From assembly GCA_035604135.1 (NCBI GenBank), contig DATNJB010000038.1, forward strand, positions 8,380 through 72,379: a stretch of DNA of 64,000 nucleotides. The letters run 5' to 3'. The notes beneath the pieces were generated by a model. The model was not told the DNA's origin, searched no databases, and worked only from the letters and a program-made list of their open reading frames with translations. This document shows positions 50,781-62,223 of this stretch, one piece after another; positions within the stretch are counted from its first letter, which is position 1, and the number at the start of each line of letters is the position of its first letter. Origin of the DNA: Poindextera sp035604135 (GTDB lineage: Bacteria > Pseudomonadota > Alphaproteobacteria > Caulobacterales > Caulobacteraceae). Position numbers and translations under genes: made by a program.

Positions 50781-51536
50781 ATGAGCGAACAACAACAGCG
50801 CTTTGCGGGAAGGACGGCCATCGTCACCGGGGCGGGCGCCGGCATCGGCCTGGCCACGGCCCTGCGCTTCGCTGGCGAGGGCGCGCGGGTGATCGCCGCC
50901 GACATCTCCGCCGATCGGTTGGCCGCGCTGGAGGCGAAGGCCGCGGGGGGCGCGATCGTCACCTTAGCGGGCGACCTCGCACGAGAGGAGAGCGTGCAGG
51001 CTGTCGTGGCGGCCGCCGGGGGCCGGATCGACGTTCTGGCGAATGTCGCCGGGATCATGGACGCCTTCCTGCCCGCCGCGGAGGTCGACGACGCCACCTG
51101 GGAGCGGGTCATGGCGGTGAACGTGACGGCGCTGATGCGGCTGATGCGGGCGGCGCTGCCGGTCATGGTCCGGGCCGGAAAGGGCGCGATCGTCAACATC
51201 GCCTCCGAAGCCGGCCTCCGCGGCTCGGCGGCGGGCTTCGCCTACACCACCTCGAAGCATGCGGTGATCGGCATGACGCGGAGCGCGGCCTTCATGTACG
51301 CCAAGGACGGGGTTCGCGTGAACGCGATCGCCCCCGGCGGAGTCCGCACGAGCATCGACGGGTCGATGAAGTCGGCGCTCGCCGTCGCCCGGCAAGGGCC
51401 ACTGCTGCAGAGCGTCGTGCCACCGCCCGCCGAGGCCGGCGACATCGCGGCCGCCATCGCCTTCCTGGCCAGCGACGAGGCGGGCAACATCAACGGCGCG
51501 ATCCTGCCCTCCGACGGCGGCTGGTCCGTCCTCTGA
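50781..51536 (+). CDS. SDR-family NAD(P)-dependent oxidoreductase
   Basis: The 251-residue classical SDR has the cofactor motif GAGAGIG (VTGAGAGIGLATALRFAGEG), NVAGIMD, the catalytic Ser in IVNIASEAGLRGSAAGF, and YTTSKHAV with the Tyr-x3-Lys pair. It oxidises or reduces a small alcohol/ketone with NAD(P). GGGAGA lies about nine bases before ATG 50781. The gene converges on the hotdog-like gene 11 bp later and sits among hydrolases, so a role in a breakdown pathway is likely but unproven. Confidence 0.93.
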   Translation: MSEQQQRFAGRTAIVTGAGAGIGLATALRFAGEGARVIAADISADRLAALEAKAAGGAIVTLAGDLAREESVQAVVAAAGGRIDVLANVAGIMDAFLPAAEVDDATWERVMAVNVTALMRLMRAALPVMVRAGKGAIVNIASEAGLRGSAAGFAYTTSKHAVIGMTRSAAFMYAKDGVRVNAIAPGGVRTSIDGSMKSALAVARQGPLLQSVVPPPAEAGDIAAAIAFLASDEAGNINGAILPSDGGWSVL

Positions 51537-51547
51537 CCATCGGCGGC

Positions 51548-52357
51548 TCAGGCCTTCCAGAGCGGGGAGGAGGCCTTCATCCAGCGCGTCAGCTGGCGCA
51601 TCTCGGCGATCAGCCGCCCTTGCGCGTCGGTGAGCTCGGAGTCGACCCACGCGAACTCGGTCTTGTCGGTGACGCCGACGCAGACCACGCGACCGGTCTT
51701 CACATAGGGGGTGTTCGTCTGGATCGGCCCATTGCGCAGCGCCACCTCCGTCGCGCCGAAGAAGCCGACCGCCGGCTGGGCGATCTGGCCGCGAAGGAAG
51801 TTGGACATCAGTGCGCCGTACATCGCCTGCGGATCGCGGACGATGCCATCCTCGCCTGTCTCGAAGACGAACTTGTCGATCCGCTTCAGTTCGGTCCCCG
51901 CCTTGACCCCCGCCGCGATGCGGTTGGCGCCCACGGGCGCCGACTCCAGCGGCAGGCCGCGGACATAGTTTGGCGTGGCGGGAGAGCCGATGGAGACCGT
52001 GCCCTTGCAGACCGTCTTGCCGTCGGGTGTCTCGACCCAGGCGGGGAAGATAGCGTCGAGGTCCCAGCAGCGGCCCGGCGGCGCCTTGATCACCGCCCGC
52101 ACGTCCTCAAGGTGGGCCGTGGCGTAGGTGTAGTACATGCTGATCGTTCCGTTGATCAGCCAGCGGTCGCCGAAAAGCTCGTCCATCAGCGGCCTAAAGT
52201 GGTTCAGGTGCACGGTGCCCGGGATCGTGCCGCCGCGCATCCCGACAGAGCGCGCGACTGCGTCATTGTGGATGGAGTTGTCGGCGCCCTGCCAGAGATT
52301 GACCGGCTGCACCCATGCGCCCTGGCGCAGGTCCTCCATGGTCGCTGTTGTCATCAT
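51548..52357 (-). CDS. Hotdog-fold (MaoC/thioesterase-like) protein
   Basis: The 269-residue protein has IHNDAVARSVGMRGGTIPGTVHLNHFRPL, which matches the hydratase/dehydratase hotdog pattern with a possible active-site D/H pair, then ISMYYTYATAHLEDVRAVI and VCKGTVSIG as the next strands. It has two hotdog-like halves by length. Substrate is unknown; a hydratase or thioesterase acting on CoA esters is most likely. It lies 36 bp upstream of the amidohydrolase stop... on the same strand as that gene and downstream of it, so they may be cotranscribed. Confidence 0.7.
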   Translation of the reverse strand: MMTTATMEDLRQGAWVQPVNLWQGADNSIHNDAVARSVGMRGGTIPGTVHLNHFRPLMDELFGDRWLINGTISMYYTYATAHLEDVRAVIKAPPGRCWDLDAIFPAWVETPDGKTVCKGTVSIGSPATPNYVRGLPLESAPVGANRIAAGVKAGTELKRIDKFVFETGEDGIVRDPQAMYGALMSNFLRGQIAQPAVGFFGATEVALRNGPIQTNTPYVKTGRVVCVGVTDKTEFAWVDSELTDAQGRLIAEMRQLTRWMKASSPLWKA

Positions 52358-52393
52358 CGTCCTCCCTTGCGCGCCGTTCTCACGCGGCGTCTG

Positions 52394-53521
52394 TCACGCG
52401 AGCGCCAGAACGCGCTCGCCCATCATCTGCTCGAAGTTCTTCGCGTAGAAGAGTTCGCGGTCGGCTTCGCCGAGGCCTTCGAACGTGCGCTCGAAACGCC
52501 CGATCGGATCGTTCGTGCCCTCCGGGTGCGGGTAGTCGCTGGAGAACATGTAGAGGTCAGCGCCGGAGTCGCGGATCAGGTAGCCGGCATCCTCGCCCGG
52601 GAACGGCGTGAACTTCATGTGCCGACGGATGATCTCGGACGGCTTGGCTGAAAGCGCCTGCAGATAGGGGTCGGTGCGGCCGAAGCTGCGCTGGCCCATG
52701 TCCATCTGGCGGAGGAAGGCCGGCACCCAATAAGCGCCGTGCTCGATCACCCCGCCCTTGAGCTCGGGCAGCCGGTCGAAGAGGCCGTCGTAGACGAGGG
52801 CGGCGAGGAACATCTCCGCCGAGTGCGGCAGGACGACATAGTCCTTGAAGCGCAGGTTCTCGCCGCCGCCATGCAGGTCAGGCGCGCGGGGCTTGCCGTT
52901 GTTCGTGTATTCCGGCGGCAGGACCCGCGAGCCGGCGCCGATGCGCAACATGAATGGCGTGTGCGTCTCGCTCAGCAGCGACCAGAACGGATCGAGCGCC
53001 GGGTGGCCGGGAGACTTGTCGCCGGCCGGCGTCGAGGGGACCCAGACCGCGCCGCAGCCGAGGCGGATCGCCTCCTTGGCCTCCTCGACCGCGCGGCGGG
53101 GGTCGTCCAGCGGGACGTAAGCCACGCCGAGCAACCGCTTGTCGGCGCAGAACGCGGCCATGGCGCGGTTGGCGGCTCTTGCTCCGGCATAGACCACGTT
53201 CGGGTCCGAGCTCGTGCGGAACGGACGGAGGCCGGAGGTGGGGAACACCAGCTGGCTCGCAAAGCCGAGTTCGTCGAGCGCCCGTTTGCGCTCCTCGGAA
53301 TCGCGCGCTCCGAAGGCGAAGCGGCCCTTCGGCCCGGCGATCAGCCCCTCGATCACCTTCTTGGGCGCGGGCTTGGCCGGCGAAGCCGAGGCCGCCGCCG
53401 CGGGCTCGCGGCGCATGAGGCGCTCCCGGTACGGCTCGTCGGCGAAGGGAACCAGCCAATCGGCGGGCTCCATCACATGGCTGTCGGCGTCGTGGATGAC
53501 GCGTCCGGTGGCGTAAGGCAT
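52394..53521 (-). CDS. Amidohydrolase family protein (Amidohydro_2 type)
   Basis: The 375-residue protein begins near ATG 53521 with VIHDADSHVMEPADWLVPF, the Amidohydro_2 (PF04909-like) metal motif. It continues with GCGAVWVPSTPAGDKSPGHPA, PELKGGVIEHGAYWVPAFLRQ, and ends with LYMFSSDYPHPEGTNDPI, in which the Asp-His pair serves the metal site. These enzymes are metal-dependent hydrolases or decarboxylases acting on aromatic acids. ATG 53521 has AGGGG eight bases upstream; ATG 53554 would add eleven residues. It is divergent from the hydrolase at 53619. Confidence 0.92.
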   Translation of the reverse strand: MPYATGRVIHDADSHVMEPADWLVPFADEPYRERLMRREPAAAASASPAKPAPKKVIEGLIAGPKGRFAFGARDSEERKRALDELGFASQLVFPTSGLRPFRTSSDPNVVYAGARAANRAMAAFCADKRLLGVAYVPLDDPRRAVEEAKEAIRLGCGAVWVPSTPAGDKSPGHPALDPFWSLLSETHTPFMLRIGAGSRVLPPEYTNNGKPRAPDLHGGGENLRFKDYVVLPHSAEMFLAALVYDGLFDRLPELKGGVIEHGAYWVPAFLRQMDMGQRSFGRTDPYLQALSAKPSEIIRRHMKFTPFPGEDAGYLIRDSGADLYMFSSDYPHPEGTNDPIGRFERTFEGLGEADRELFYAKNFEQMMGERVLALA

Positions 53522-53618
53522 CGTTGACCCCTCGTGCTCAGCAAGCTCGCTCATCGCATTGAACCAGGGCTCGCCCGGCCGTGCTAGCGTTGTGCTCATA
53601 CGCTTGGGAGGAGCGCAG

Positions 53619-55418
53619 ATGGCCGGACCGAGCGGCTCGACGGATCCGTTGTACGACAAGCCCTACGTCGACATCGACGAATGGCGCGACGAGCCGGTGC
53701 GGCACCGCTACGTGCACGGCGGCTTCCATGACAGCGACCTTCGCTTCTCGATCTACTTCCCGCCCGCCGAGCGCTACGAGGGCCGCTTCTTCCAGCCGCT
53801 GATGGCCGTCTCCGGCACGGAGAACGCCGCGACCATGCCGCCGATGATGGGGGCGATGATCGGGCACATGATCCCGTTCGCCTTCGACAGCGGCGCCTTT
53901 CTCGTCGAGTCGAACCAGGGTCGGACGGTCATGTACCCCGGCGACGACCCGACCATCCCCGGCTATCGCGCCAGCGCCGCGACGGCGAGGCATGCGCGAA
54001 CGCTCGCCGCCGAGATGTACGGCGACCACCGCGCCTTCGGCTACGTGTTCGGCGGCAGCGGCGGCGCGTTCAAGACCATCGCCTGCGTCGAGAATGCGCC
54101 GGGCGTCTGGGACGGCTCGGTTCCCTTCGTGCAGGGCTCGCCGGTCAGCATGCCCAACGCGTTTACCGTGCAGGCGCATGCGCTGCGGGTGCTCGAGGGC
54201 AAGTTCGAGCAGATCGTCGACGCCATCGAGCCCGGCGGCAGCGGCGACATGTACGCGGGCCTGAACCGCGAGGAGCGCGAGGCGCTGGCCGAGGTGACGC
54301 GCATGGGCTTCCCGCCGGCGGCCTGGTTCGCCCATCGGCAGATCGCCATGGGCTACACGGGCGTGTTCGGCTCCCTCGTCGACAACTTGGTCCGGTGGGA
54401 TCCGGGCTACTTCGAGGATTTCTGGAGCGTCCCCGGCTACCTCGGGTTCGATGCGCCGGAGTCGCTGTCGCGGGTGCGGCTGCAGCACGAGACCAAGATC
54501 AGCCGCGTCGTCATGTCGAAGGAAGCGATCAAACTCGGCCTGCCGGTCTCGATGTCCGCCAAGTTCGCCGACAGCGAGGCCGAGACGCCGGCCGCGGTGC
54601 AGCTCGAGCAGATGCCGAACGGGAGCTTGCAGGGCGCCACGCTGACGCTGAAGTCGGGCGGCGCGGCGGGGTCGCGCGTGCTGATCTCGGGCGCGACGCG
54701 GGATCTGGTGCTGCTGAGCTACGGCGAGGCGCACTTCCAGGCGCTCGCCAAGGTCGCCACCGGCAACGAGGTCCTGATCGACAACGCGATCTACCTCGCC
54801 ACGCAGACCTACCATCGCCATCAGATCCCGCCGGGTGACGAGTTCCCGGTCTGGGATCAGTTCAAGGCCGCCGGCCAGCCGATTTATCCTCAACGCCCGT
54901 TCCAGATGGGGCCGCGCTATGCGCTGAGCGGGACCGGCACGCTGCAGACCGGCCGCTTCGCCGGCAAGATGATCGTCGTCGAGGCGCTGATGGACGAGGC
55001 GGCCTACCCCTGGCAGGCGGACTGGTATCGCAGGCAGGTGGAGAAGGCGCTAGGCCCGCGCCTGGGCGAGCCGTTCCGGCTCTGGTTCGTCGATCGGGCC
55101 ATGCATACCGGGCCGTTCCCCGGGCGCAACGAGCCCCGGCCGGCGCGGACGACGCGCACCGTCCCCTACGTCGGCGTGCTGCAGCAGGCGCTGCGCGACG
55201 TGAGCGCATGGGTCGAGCAGGGCTTGGCGCCGCCGCCAAGCACCGAATACGCGGTCGCCGACGGCCAGGTGGTCACGCCCAAGACGGCCGCGGCGCGGAA
55301 GGGTATCCAGCCGCTCGTCACGATGACGGCGAACGGGGCCGAGCGTGCGGACGTCGCGGTCGGCGAAACCGTCGCCTTCGAGGCTCGCATCGACGTGCCG
55401 GGGGCACGGGCGTCGTAG
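53619..55418 (+). CDS. Alpha/beta hydrolase-like enzyme; C-terminal Ig/PKD-like tail cut by a frameshift
   Basis: From ATG 53619 (GGAGGA seven bases upstream) this encodes 599 residues. The core has a nucleophile elbow FGYVFGGSGGAFKTIACVE, a later strand GRFAGKMIVVEALMDEAAYPW with an acidic residue, and WFVDRAMHTGPF with a His. No named family is certain; it is a serine-hydrolase-like fold, and no signal peptide shows. After VTMTANGAERADVAVGETVAFEARI the frame ends at VPGARAS, but an Ig/PKD-like domain continues in the next frame to 55645. A run of five Gs at 55400-55404 marks the break, where one added base would restore the frame. Confidence 0.8.
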   Translation: MAGPSGSTDPLYDKPYVDIDEWRDEPVRHRYVHGGFHDSDLRFSIYFPPAERYEGRFFQPLMAVSGTENAATMPPMMGAMIGHMIPFAFDSGAFLVESNQGRTVMYPGDDPTIPGYRASAATARHARTLAAEMYGDHRAFGYVFGGSGGAFKTIACVENAPGVWDGSVPFVQGSPVSMPNAFTVQAHALRVLEGKFEQIVDAIEPGGSGDMYAGLNREEREALAEVTRMGFPPAAWFAHRQIAMGYTGVFGSLVDNLVRWDPGYFEDFWSVPGYLGFDAPESLSRVRLQHETKISRVVMSKEAIKLGLPVSMSAKFADSEAETPAAVQLEQMPNGSLQGATLTLKSGGAAGSRVLISGATRDLVLLSYGEAHFQALAKVATGNEVLIDNAIYLATQTYHRHQIPPGDEFPVWDQFKAAGQPIYPQRPFQMGPRYALSGTGTLQTGRFAGKMIVVEALMDEAAYPWQADWYRRQVEKALGPRLGEPFRLWFVDRAMHTGPFPGRNEPRPARTTRTVPYVGVLQQALRDVSAWVEQGLAPPPSTEYAVADGQVVTPKTAAARKGIQPLVTMTANGAERADVAVGETVAFEARIDVPGARAS

Positions 55419-55645
55419 TCGCCGCGGACTGGGACTTCGAGGGCGGCGGCGACTTCCCGGTCTCCGAGCCGCTCGAGTTCCTCAGCCCCGACGGCGCGAG
55501 CGTCGCGGTCACGGCAAGCTACGCGTTCAAGACCCCCGGAACTTACTTCCCGGCGCTGCGGGCCACGTCCCAGCGGCAAGGCAACGCCACGACCCGCTTC
55601 GCCCGCGTCCAAAACCTCGGCCGCGTGCGTGTCGTAGTGGGCTAG
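55405..55645 (+). pseudogene. Displaced C-terminal Ig/PKD-like segment of the upstream hydrolase
   Basis: This stretch reads GTGVVVAADWDFEGGGDFPV, then FLSPDGASVAVTASYAFKTPGTYFPALR and ends at a TAG, matching a PKD/Ig-type beta sandwich (WDFxxxG, TYxFxTPGTY). It has no start codon of its own and continues the protein at 53619-55418 once one base is added after the G5 run. Thus the original product was about 675 residues. Either the gene is frameshifted or the base is missing in the assembly. Its TAG shares CTAG with the convergent nitronate monooxygenase stop. Confidence 0.7.
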
Positions 55646-56736
55646 CGGCGCCAAACCTCTCCCACAGGGAGCGGTTTGGAGCGCCCGGTTCGCTCCGCGA
55701 GCTCGGCCGCCACCGCCTTTGCCTCTGACCACCATCGTTGGACCAACGCACCCGCCTCGCCCGGCGTCGCCAGCTTTACGGCTTGGCCGGCCCATAGGGA
55801 CATGACGGAGGGGTCCTCGGCGGCGGTCGCGGCGGTGCGGAGCGGCTGGGTCAGGCGGTTCTGCACCGGGTAGGCGGGCACATCGACGTCCTTCATCGCG
55901 CGCATGAAGTCGTTCTCGATCCCGCGCGCGTAGCGACCGGAAAAGGCGCGGGTGAGCGCGGTGGGATCGTCGCCCGCATCCTCGATCGCGCGCCGCCAGG
56001 GGGGCGAGACCATGCTGTCGCTGGCAAGCAGGAAGGCCGTGCCCATCTGGGCCGCGGCCGCGCCGAGCGCCAGCGCCGCCGCAACGCCGCGGCCGTCCAT
56101 GATCCCGCCGGCTGCGATCACCGGGACCTTCACCGCCTGGCGCGTGGTCGCCACCAGCGCCATGGTCCCGACCAGGCTCTCCTCGAGGGGCTTGAGGAAA
56201 TGCCCGCGGTGGCCGCCGGCTTCCATCCCCTGGGCGCAGACGGCGTCTGCGCCCACCGCCTCCCAGGCGCGGGCTTCGGCGACCGTCGTCGCCGTGCCGA
56301 TCACGAAGATGTCCCGCGCGTGCAGCGCGGCGACCTGGTCGCCGGTCAGGATGGAGAAGGCGAAGCTCGCGACCGGCGGGGCGGCCGCGATGACCGCGCG
56401 GAGCTGCGCCTCGAAGTCGAGGGCATAGGTGTTGGGCGTCGGCGGAAGCTCGACCCCGCGCGCCTCGTACCAGGGCTTCAGCATCTGCAGCGCGGCCTCG
56501 ACCTCGTCGCCGTCCGGCTGCGCGGGCTCGCTCATCAGGAAGTTGACCCCGAACGGCGCGCGCGCGTCGCGCGTCAGCTCGGCGACAGCGGTCTCGATCT
56601 GCTCGGGTCGGAGGCCGGCGGCGGCAAGTTGGCCCAAGCCGCCGGCGCGGCTGACCGCCAGCGCCATCGCCTGGGTTGAGGCGCCCCACATCGGTGCCTG
56701 GATGATCGGGATCGGCAGGGCGTCGAGCAGGCTCAT
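55642..56736 (-). CDS. Nitronate monooxygenase family (NPD-type FMN enzyme)
   Basis: The 364-residue (beta/alpha)8 flavoprotein has IPIIQAPMWGAS at the start, ARAPFGVNFLMS, VGADAVCAQGMEAGGHRGHF with the FMN-phosphate glycines, and VPVIAAGGIMDGRGVAAALALGAAAAQMGT. These enzymes oxidise nitroalkane nitronates with FMN; some are enoyl-reductases or have other roles. Its stop overlaps the convergent PKD tail by four bases. Its start overlaps the TrmJ-like stop as ATGA (56733-56736), so it is coupled to that gene. Confidence 0.93.
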   Translation of the reverse strand: MSLLDALPIPIIQAPMWGASTQAMALAVSRAGGLGQLAAAGLRPEQIETAVAELTRDARAPFGVNFLMSEPAQPDGDEVEAALQMLKPWYEARGVELPPTPNTYALDFEAQLRAVIAAAPPVASFAFSILTGDQVAALHARDIFVIGTATTVAEARAWEAVGADAVCAQGMEAGGHRGHFLKPLEESLVGTMALVATTRQAVKVPVIAAGGIMDGRGVAAALALGAAAAQMGTAFLLASDSMVSPPWRRAIEDAGDDPTALTRAFSGRYARGIENDFMRAMKDVDVPAYPVQNRLTQPLRTAATAAEDPSVMSLWAGQAVKLATPGEAGALVQRWWSEAKAVAAELAERTGRSKPLPVGEVWRR

Positions 56737-57518
56737 CCGGCGCGCGCCTTCTGCGCCCGTTCGCGCGCCAGCCGCGCCAACACACGGCCGCGGCCTTTCG
56801 ACAGCGCCGTCACCACGCCGCGCAGCGTCGCCACCTCCTGCGCCGACAGCGCCGCGCGGGCGAGGAGGGCGCGCAGGTTGCGCACCATCGAGGGCGTCTT
56901 CTCCGGCGGGAAGAAGAAGCCAGCGGCGTCGAGCTCCCGCTCGAGGTGCGCGTAGAGGCCGGCGAGCTCGGCGCCGGTCGCGGGCGCCGTGTCATCGGCA
57001 AAGGCAGCCGGTGCGCCAGCCGTGCCCGCCGTCCACCACTCGTAGGCGGCGATCGCCACCGCTTGGGCGAGATTCAGCGAGCGGAAGCGCGGGTCGATCG
57101 GGATGGTGACGATGGCCTGGCAGCTGGCGAGGTCGGCGGTCTCCAACCCGGCGCGCTCGGCCCCGAACAGCAGGCCGGTTTTCAGCCCGCGGGCGTCGGC
57201 TGTGCGCAGCTCGGCCGCCGCCTCGCGCGGCGTGAGCACGGGCAGGCGCGCCTCCCGCGGCCGCGCGGTGGTCGCATACACGTGGTTCAGGTCGGCAATC
57301 GCCTCGGCGATCGTGGCGAACACGCGCGCCTGATCCAGCGGCCAATCGGCCCCCGACGCGCTCGCCCAGGCGCGGCCTTGCGGCCAGCCGTCGCGAGGCG
57401 CGACGAGCCTGAGGTCGGCGAGCCCGAAGTTGGCCATCACCCGCGCAACGGCGCCGATGTTCTCCGCCAGCTGCGGCCGATCGAGGATGACGCTAGGGGA
57501 CGGATCACGGTCGTCCAT
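56733..57518 (-). CDS. TrmJ-like tRNA (cytidine/uridine-2'-O)-methyltransferase, SPOUT family
   Basis: The 261-residue SPOUT methyltransferase has motif 1 RPQLAENIGAVARVMANFGL, motif 2 TGLLFGAERAGLETADL, and motif 3 IPIDPRFRSLNLAQAVAIAAYEWW, which form the knotted SAM site. The C-terminal helices and length favour the TrmJ group that methylates ribose at position 32 of tRNA. Naming beyond SpoU-family is moderate. It is divergent from icd, and its stop overlaps the start of nitronate monooxygenase. Confidence 0.9.
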   Translation of the reverse strand: MDDRDPSPSVILDRPQLAENIGAVARVMANFGLADLRLVAPRDGWPQGRAWASASGADWPLDQARVFATIAEAIADLNHVYATTARPREARLPVLTPREAAAELRTADARGLKTGLLFGAERAGLETADLASCQAIVTIPIDPRFRSLNLAQAVAIAAYEWWTAGTAGAPAAFADDTAPATGAELAGLYAHLERELDAAGFFFPPEKTPSMVRNLRALLARAALSAQEVATLRGVVTALSKGRGRVLARLARERAQKARAG

Positions 57519-57569
57519 GGCCGGCCAATACCGGGTTTCTTAGGGGGCGGCGAGCGTCTATAGCGTGGC

Positions 57570-57592
57570 CGCCTCCGCCCTCGGCGGAGGCG
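57570..57592 (+). promoter_or_regulatory. 5'-UTR hairpin with U-rich tail upstream of icd
   Basis: CGCCTCCGCC (57570-57579) and GGCGGAGGCG (57583-57592) form a perfect 10-bp stem with a 3-nt loop. TTTGAGTTTG follows, and 21 bp after the stem comes the icd ATG. A TATAGC at about 57559-57564 may be the -10 element, so the stem would lie at the very 5' end of the message. The upstream gene diverges, so no transcript needs ending here. It may be an attenuator or a 5' stabiliser. Confidence 0.5.
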
Positions 57593-57613
57593 TTTGAGTT
57601 TGCCGGAGCGCGC

Positions 57614-58825
57614 ATGGCCAAGATCAAAGTCGCCAACCCCGTCGCGGACCTCGACGGCGACGAGATGACCCGGATCATCTGGAAGATGATCAAGGACAAG
57701 TTGATCTTCCCGTTCCTGGACCTGCAGACCGAGTACTACGACCTCGGCATCGAGCACCGCGACGCCACCGAGGACAAGGTCACCGTCGAGGCGGCCGAGG
57801 CAATCAAGCGGCTGGGCGTCGGCATCAAGTGCGCGACCATCACCCCCGACGAGGCGCGGGTGAAAGAGTTCCAGCTGAAGCAGATGTGGAAGTCGCCGAA
57901 TGGCACGCTGCGCAACATCCTGGGCGGGGTGATCTTCCGTGAGCCGATCATCTGTAAGAATGTCCCACGTCTCATTCCGGGCTGGACGGAGCCGATCATC
58001 ATCGGCCGCCATGCCTACGGCGACCAGTACCGCGCCACCGACTTCGTCGTCCCGGGGCCGGGCAAGCTAACCATCAAGTTCGAGGGCAAGGACGGCGCGG
58101 TGATCGAGCGGGAGGTGTTCGACTTCCCCGGCGGCGGCGTAGCGCTCGCCATGTTCAATCTGGACGCCTCGATCCGCGACTTCGCCCACGCCACCTTCGC
58201 CTATGCGCTGACGCGGAAGTTCCCGGTCTACCTCTCCACCAAGAACACGATCCTCAAAGCCTACGACGGGCGCTTCAAGGACATCTTCCAGGAGGTGTTC
58301 GACGCCGAGTATGCGCAGCGATTCAAGGACGCCGGCCTCACCTACGAGCACCGTCTGATCGACGACATGGTGGCCGCCTCGCTCAAGTGGTCGGGCGGCT
58401 ATGTCTGGGCCTGTAAGAACTACGACGGCGACGTGCAGTCGGACTCGGTGGCGCAGGGGTATGGCTCGCTCGGCCTGATGACCTCGGTGCTGCTCACGCC
58501 GGATGGCAAGATCATGGAGGCCGAGGCCGCCCACGGCACGGTCACCCGCCACTTCCGCCAGTTTCAGCGCGGCGAGAGCACCTCGACCAACTCGATCGCC
58601 TCGATCTTCGCCTGGACGCAAGGGCTGAGGCACCGCGGCAAGCTGGACGGCAATACAGACCTCGAGCACTTCTCCACGACGCTGGAGAAGACCTGCGTGG
58701 CGACGGTCGAGTCCGGCTCGATGACCAAGGACTTGGCGCTGCTGGTCGGCGACAACCAGGGCTGGCTCTCGACCGAAGGCTTCATCGACAAGGTCGCCGA
58801 CAACCTCGGCAAGGCGCTGGCGTAG
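57614..58825 (+). CDS. icd: NADP-dependent isocitrate dehydrogenase (eukaryote-like type)
   Basis: This 403-residue enzyme oxidises isocitrate to 2-oxoglutarate with NADP in the citric acid cycle. It belongs to the eukaryote-like, homodimeric group: KIKVANPVADLDGDEMTRIIW, then KSPNGTLRNILGGVIFREPI with the substrate-binding arginines, GWTEPIIIGRHAYGDQYRATD, and IDDMVAASLKWSGGYVWACKNYDGD. GGAG lies six bases before ATG 57614, and a hairpin precedes it in the leader. It is divergent from the TrmJ-like gene. Confidence 0.97.
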   Translation: MAKIKVANPVADLDGDEMTRIIWKMIKDKLIFPFLDLQTEYYDLGIEHRDATEDKVTVEAAEAIKRLGVGIKCATITPDEARVKEFQLKQMWKSPNGTLRNILGGVIFREPIICKNVPRLIPGWTEPIIIGRHAYGDQYRATDFVVPGPGKLTIKFEGKDGAVIEREVFDFPGGGVALAMFNLDASIRDFAHATFAYALTRKFPVYLSTKNTILKAYDGRFKDIFQEVFDAEYAQRFKDAGLTYEHRLIDDMVAASLKWSGGYVWACKNYDGDVQSDSVAQGYGSLGLMTSVLLTPDGKIMEAEAAHGTVTRHFRQFQRGESTSTNSIASIFAWTQGLRHRGKLDGNTDLEHFSTTLEKTCVATVESGSMTKDLALLVGDNQGWLSTEGFIDKVADNLGKALA

Positions 58826-58844
58826 CTCCTGCTGACAAGAACTG

Positions 58845-59543
58845 TCATCGCCGCGGCTTAGCCTGCTCACAGGCCCCGCTCAGCAGATCGTTTAGCGACG
58901 GCCCGGCACGGAGGACCGCCCAGGAACGCGCCGCCGCGAGGTACTCTATCCAGGCGTCCTGCGGCGGAACGATCGCGGGAAGCGCGTCCAGCGGCTGCCA
59001 GAACAGGGTCCAGGTGTGCCCATCGGCGGTGTGCTCCCAAGCCGCCGGCGTCTCGCCATCGAAGGGCAGCACGAAGAACAACCGGCGGCGCACGCGCGCA
59101 AGCGCTCCTTCGCGAACCCAGCCGGTCAGCCGGAACGTGACGAATTGCGGATCGGGCGCGCGGTCGAACTCCTCGTAGGTGATCTGGACCAGACCGTTCT
59201 CCATCCGCTCACCCACGACCGGAAGCCCGCGCCGGATCTCAAGCGCCGCCCATTCCAGCCGTGAGCCGTCAGGGCGCGCGTAGACCGGCGTCGCCGATGC
59301 CGTCACCCACGCCGGCGGCGCGAGCTCTTCGACAATCTCGCCGCAAGCCCTCGGCGGTCCGAAGCCGGCGAGCCCCGTCTCCTCGCTCGCCTCGCGCACT
59401 GCCGCGCTCATGGGCGTCTCGCCATCCTCCACGGTTCCGGCGGGGAACTGAACGCCGGCGAACGGGTGGCGGATGAGCAGAACTTCGCTCGCGCGCGGGG
59501 CGCCTCGCACGATGAAGCTCGTCACCTTAATGACTTCGGACAT
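58845..59543 (-). CDS. NUDIX hydrolase
   Basis: The 232-residue protein has an intact Nudix box near residue 37: GTVEDGETPMSAAVREA followed by SEETGL, with every glutamate needed for metal binding. The N-terminal SEVLLIRHPFAGVQFPAG matches Nudix strands. The C-terminal 100 residues have a further domain with TWTLFWQPLDALP. It hydrolyses some nucleoside diphosphate-linked compound; the substrate is unknown. ATG 59543 has AGGGG seven bases upstream. It lies downstream of alaS on the same strand, 34 bp from the alaS stop. Confidence 0.92.
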   Translation of the reverse strand: MSEVIKVTSFIVRGAPRASEVLLIRHPFAGVQFPAGTVEDGETPMSAAVREASEETGLAGFGPPRACGEIVEELAPPAWVTASATPVYARPDGSRLEWAALEIRRGLPVVGERMENGLVQITYEEFDRAPDPQFVTFRLTGWVREGALARVRRRLFFVLPFDGETPAAWEHTADGHTWTLFWQPLDALPAIVPPQDAWIEYLAAARSWAVLRAGPSLNDLLSGACEQAKPRR

Positions 59544-59577
59544 CGCCACCCCTTGCGCGCGGAAGACGAGGGCGCGT

Positions 59578-62223
<2,646 letters not shown>

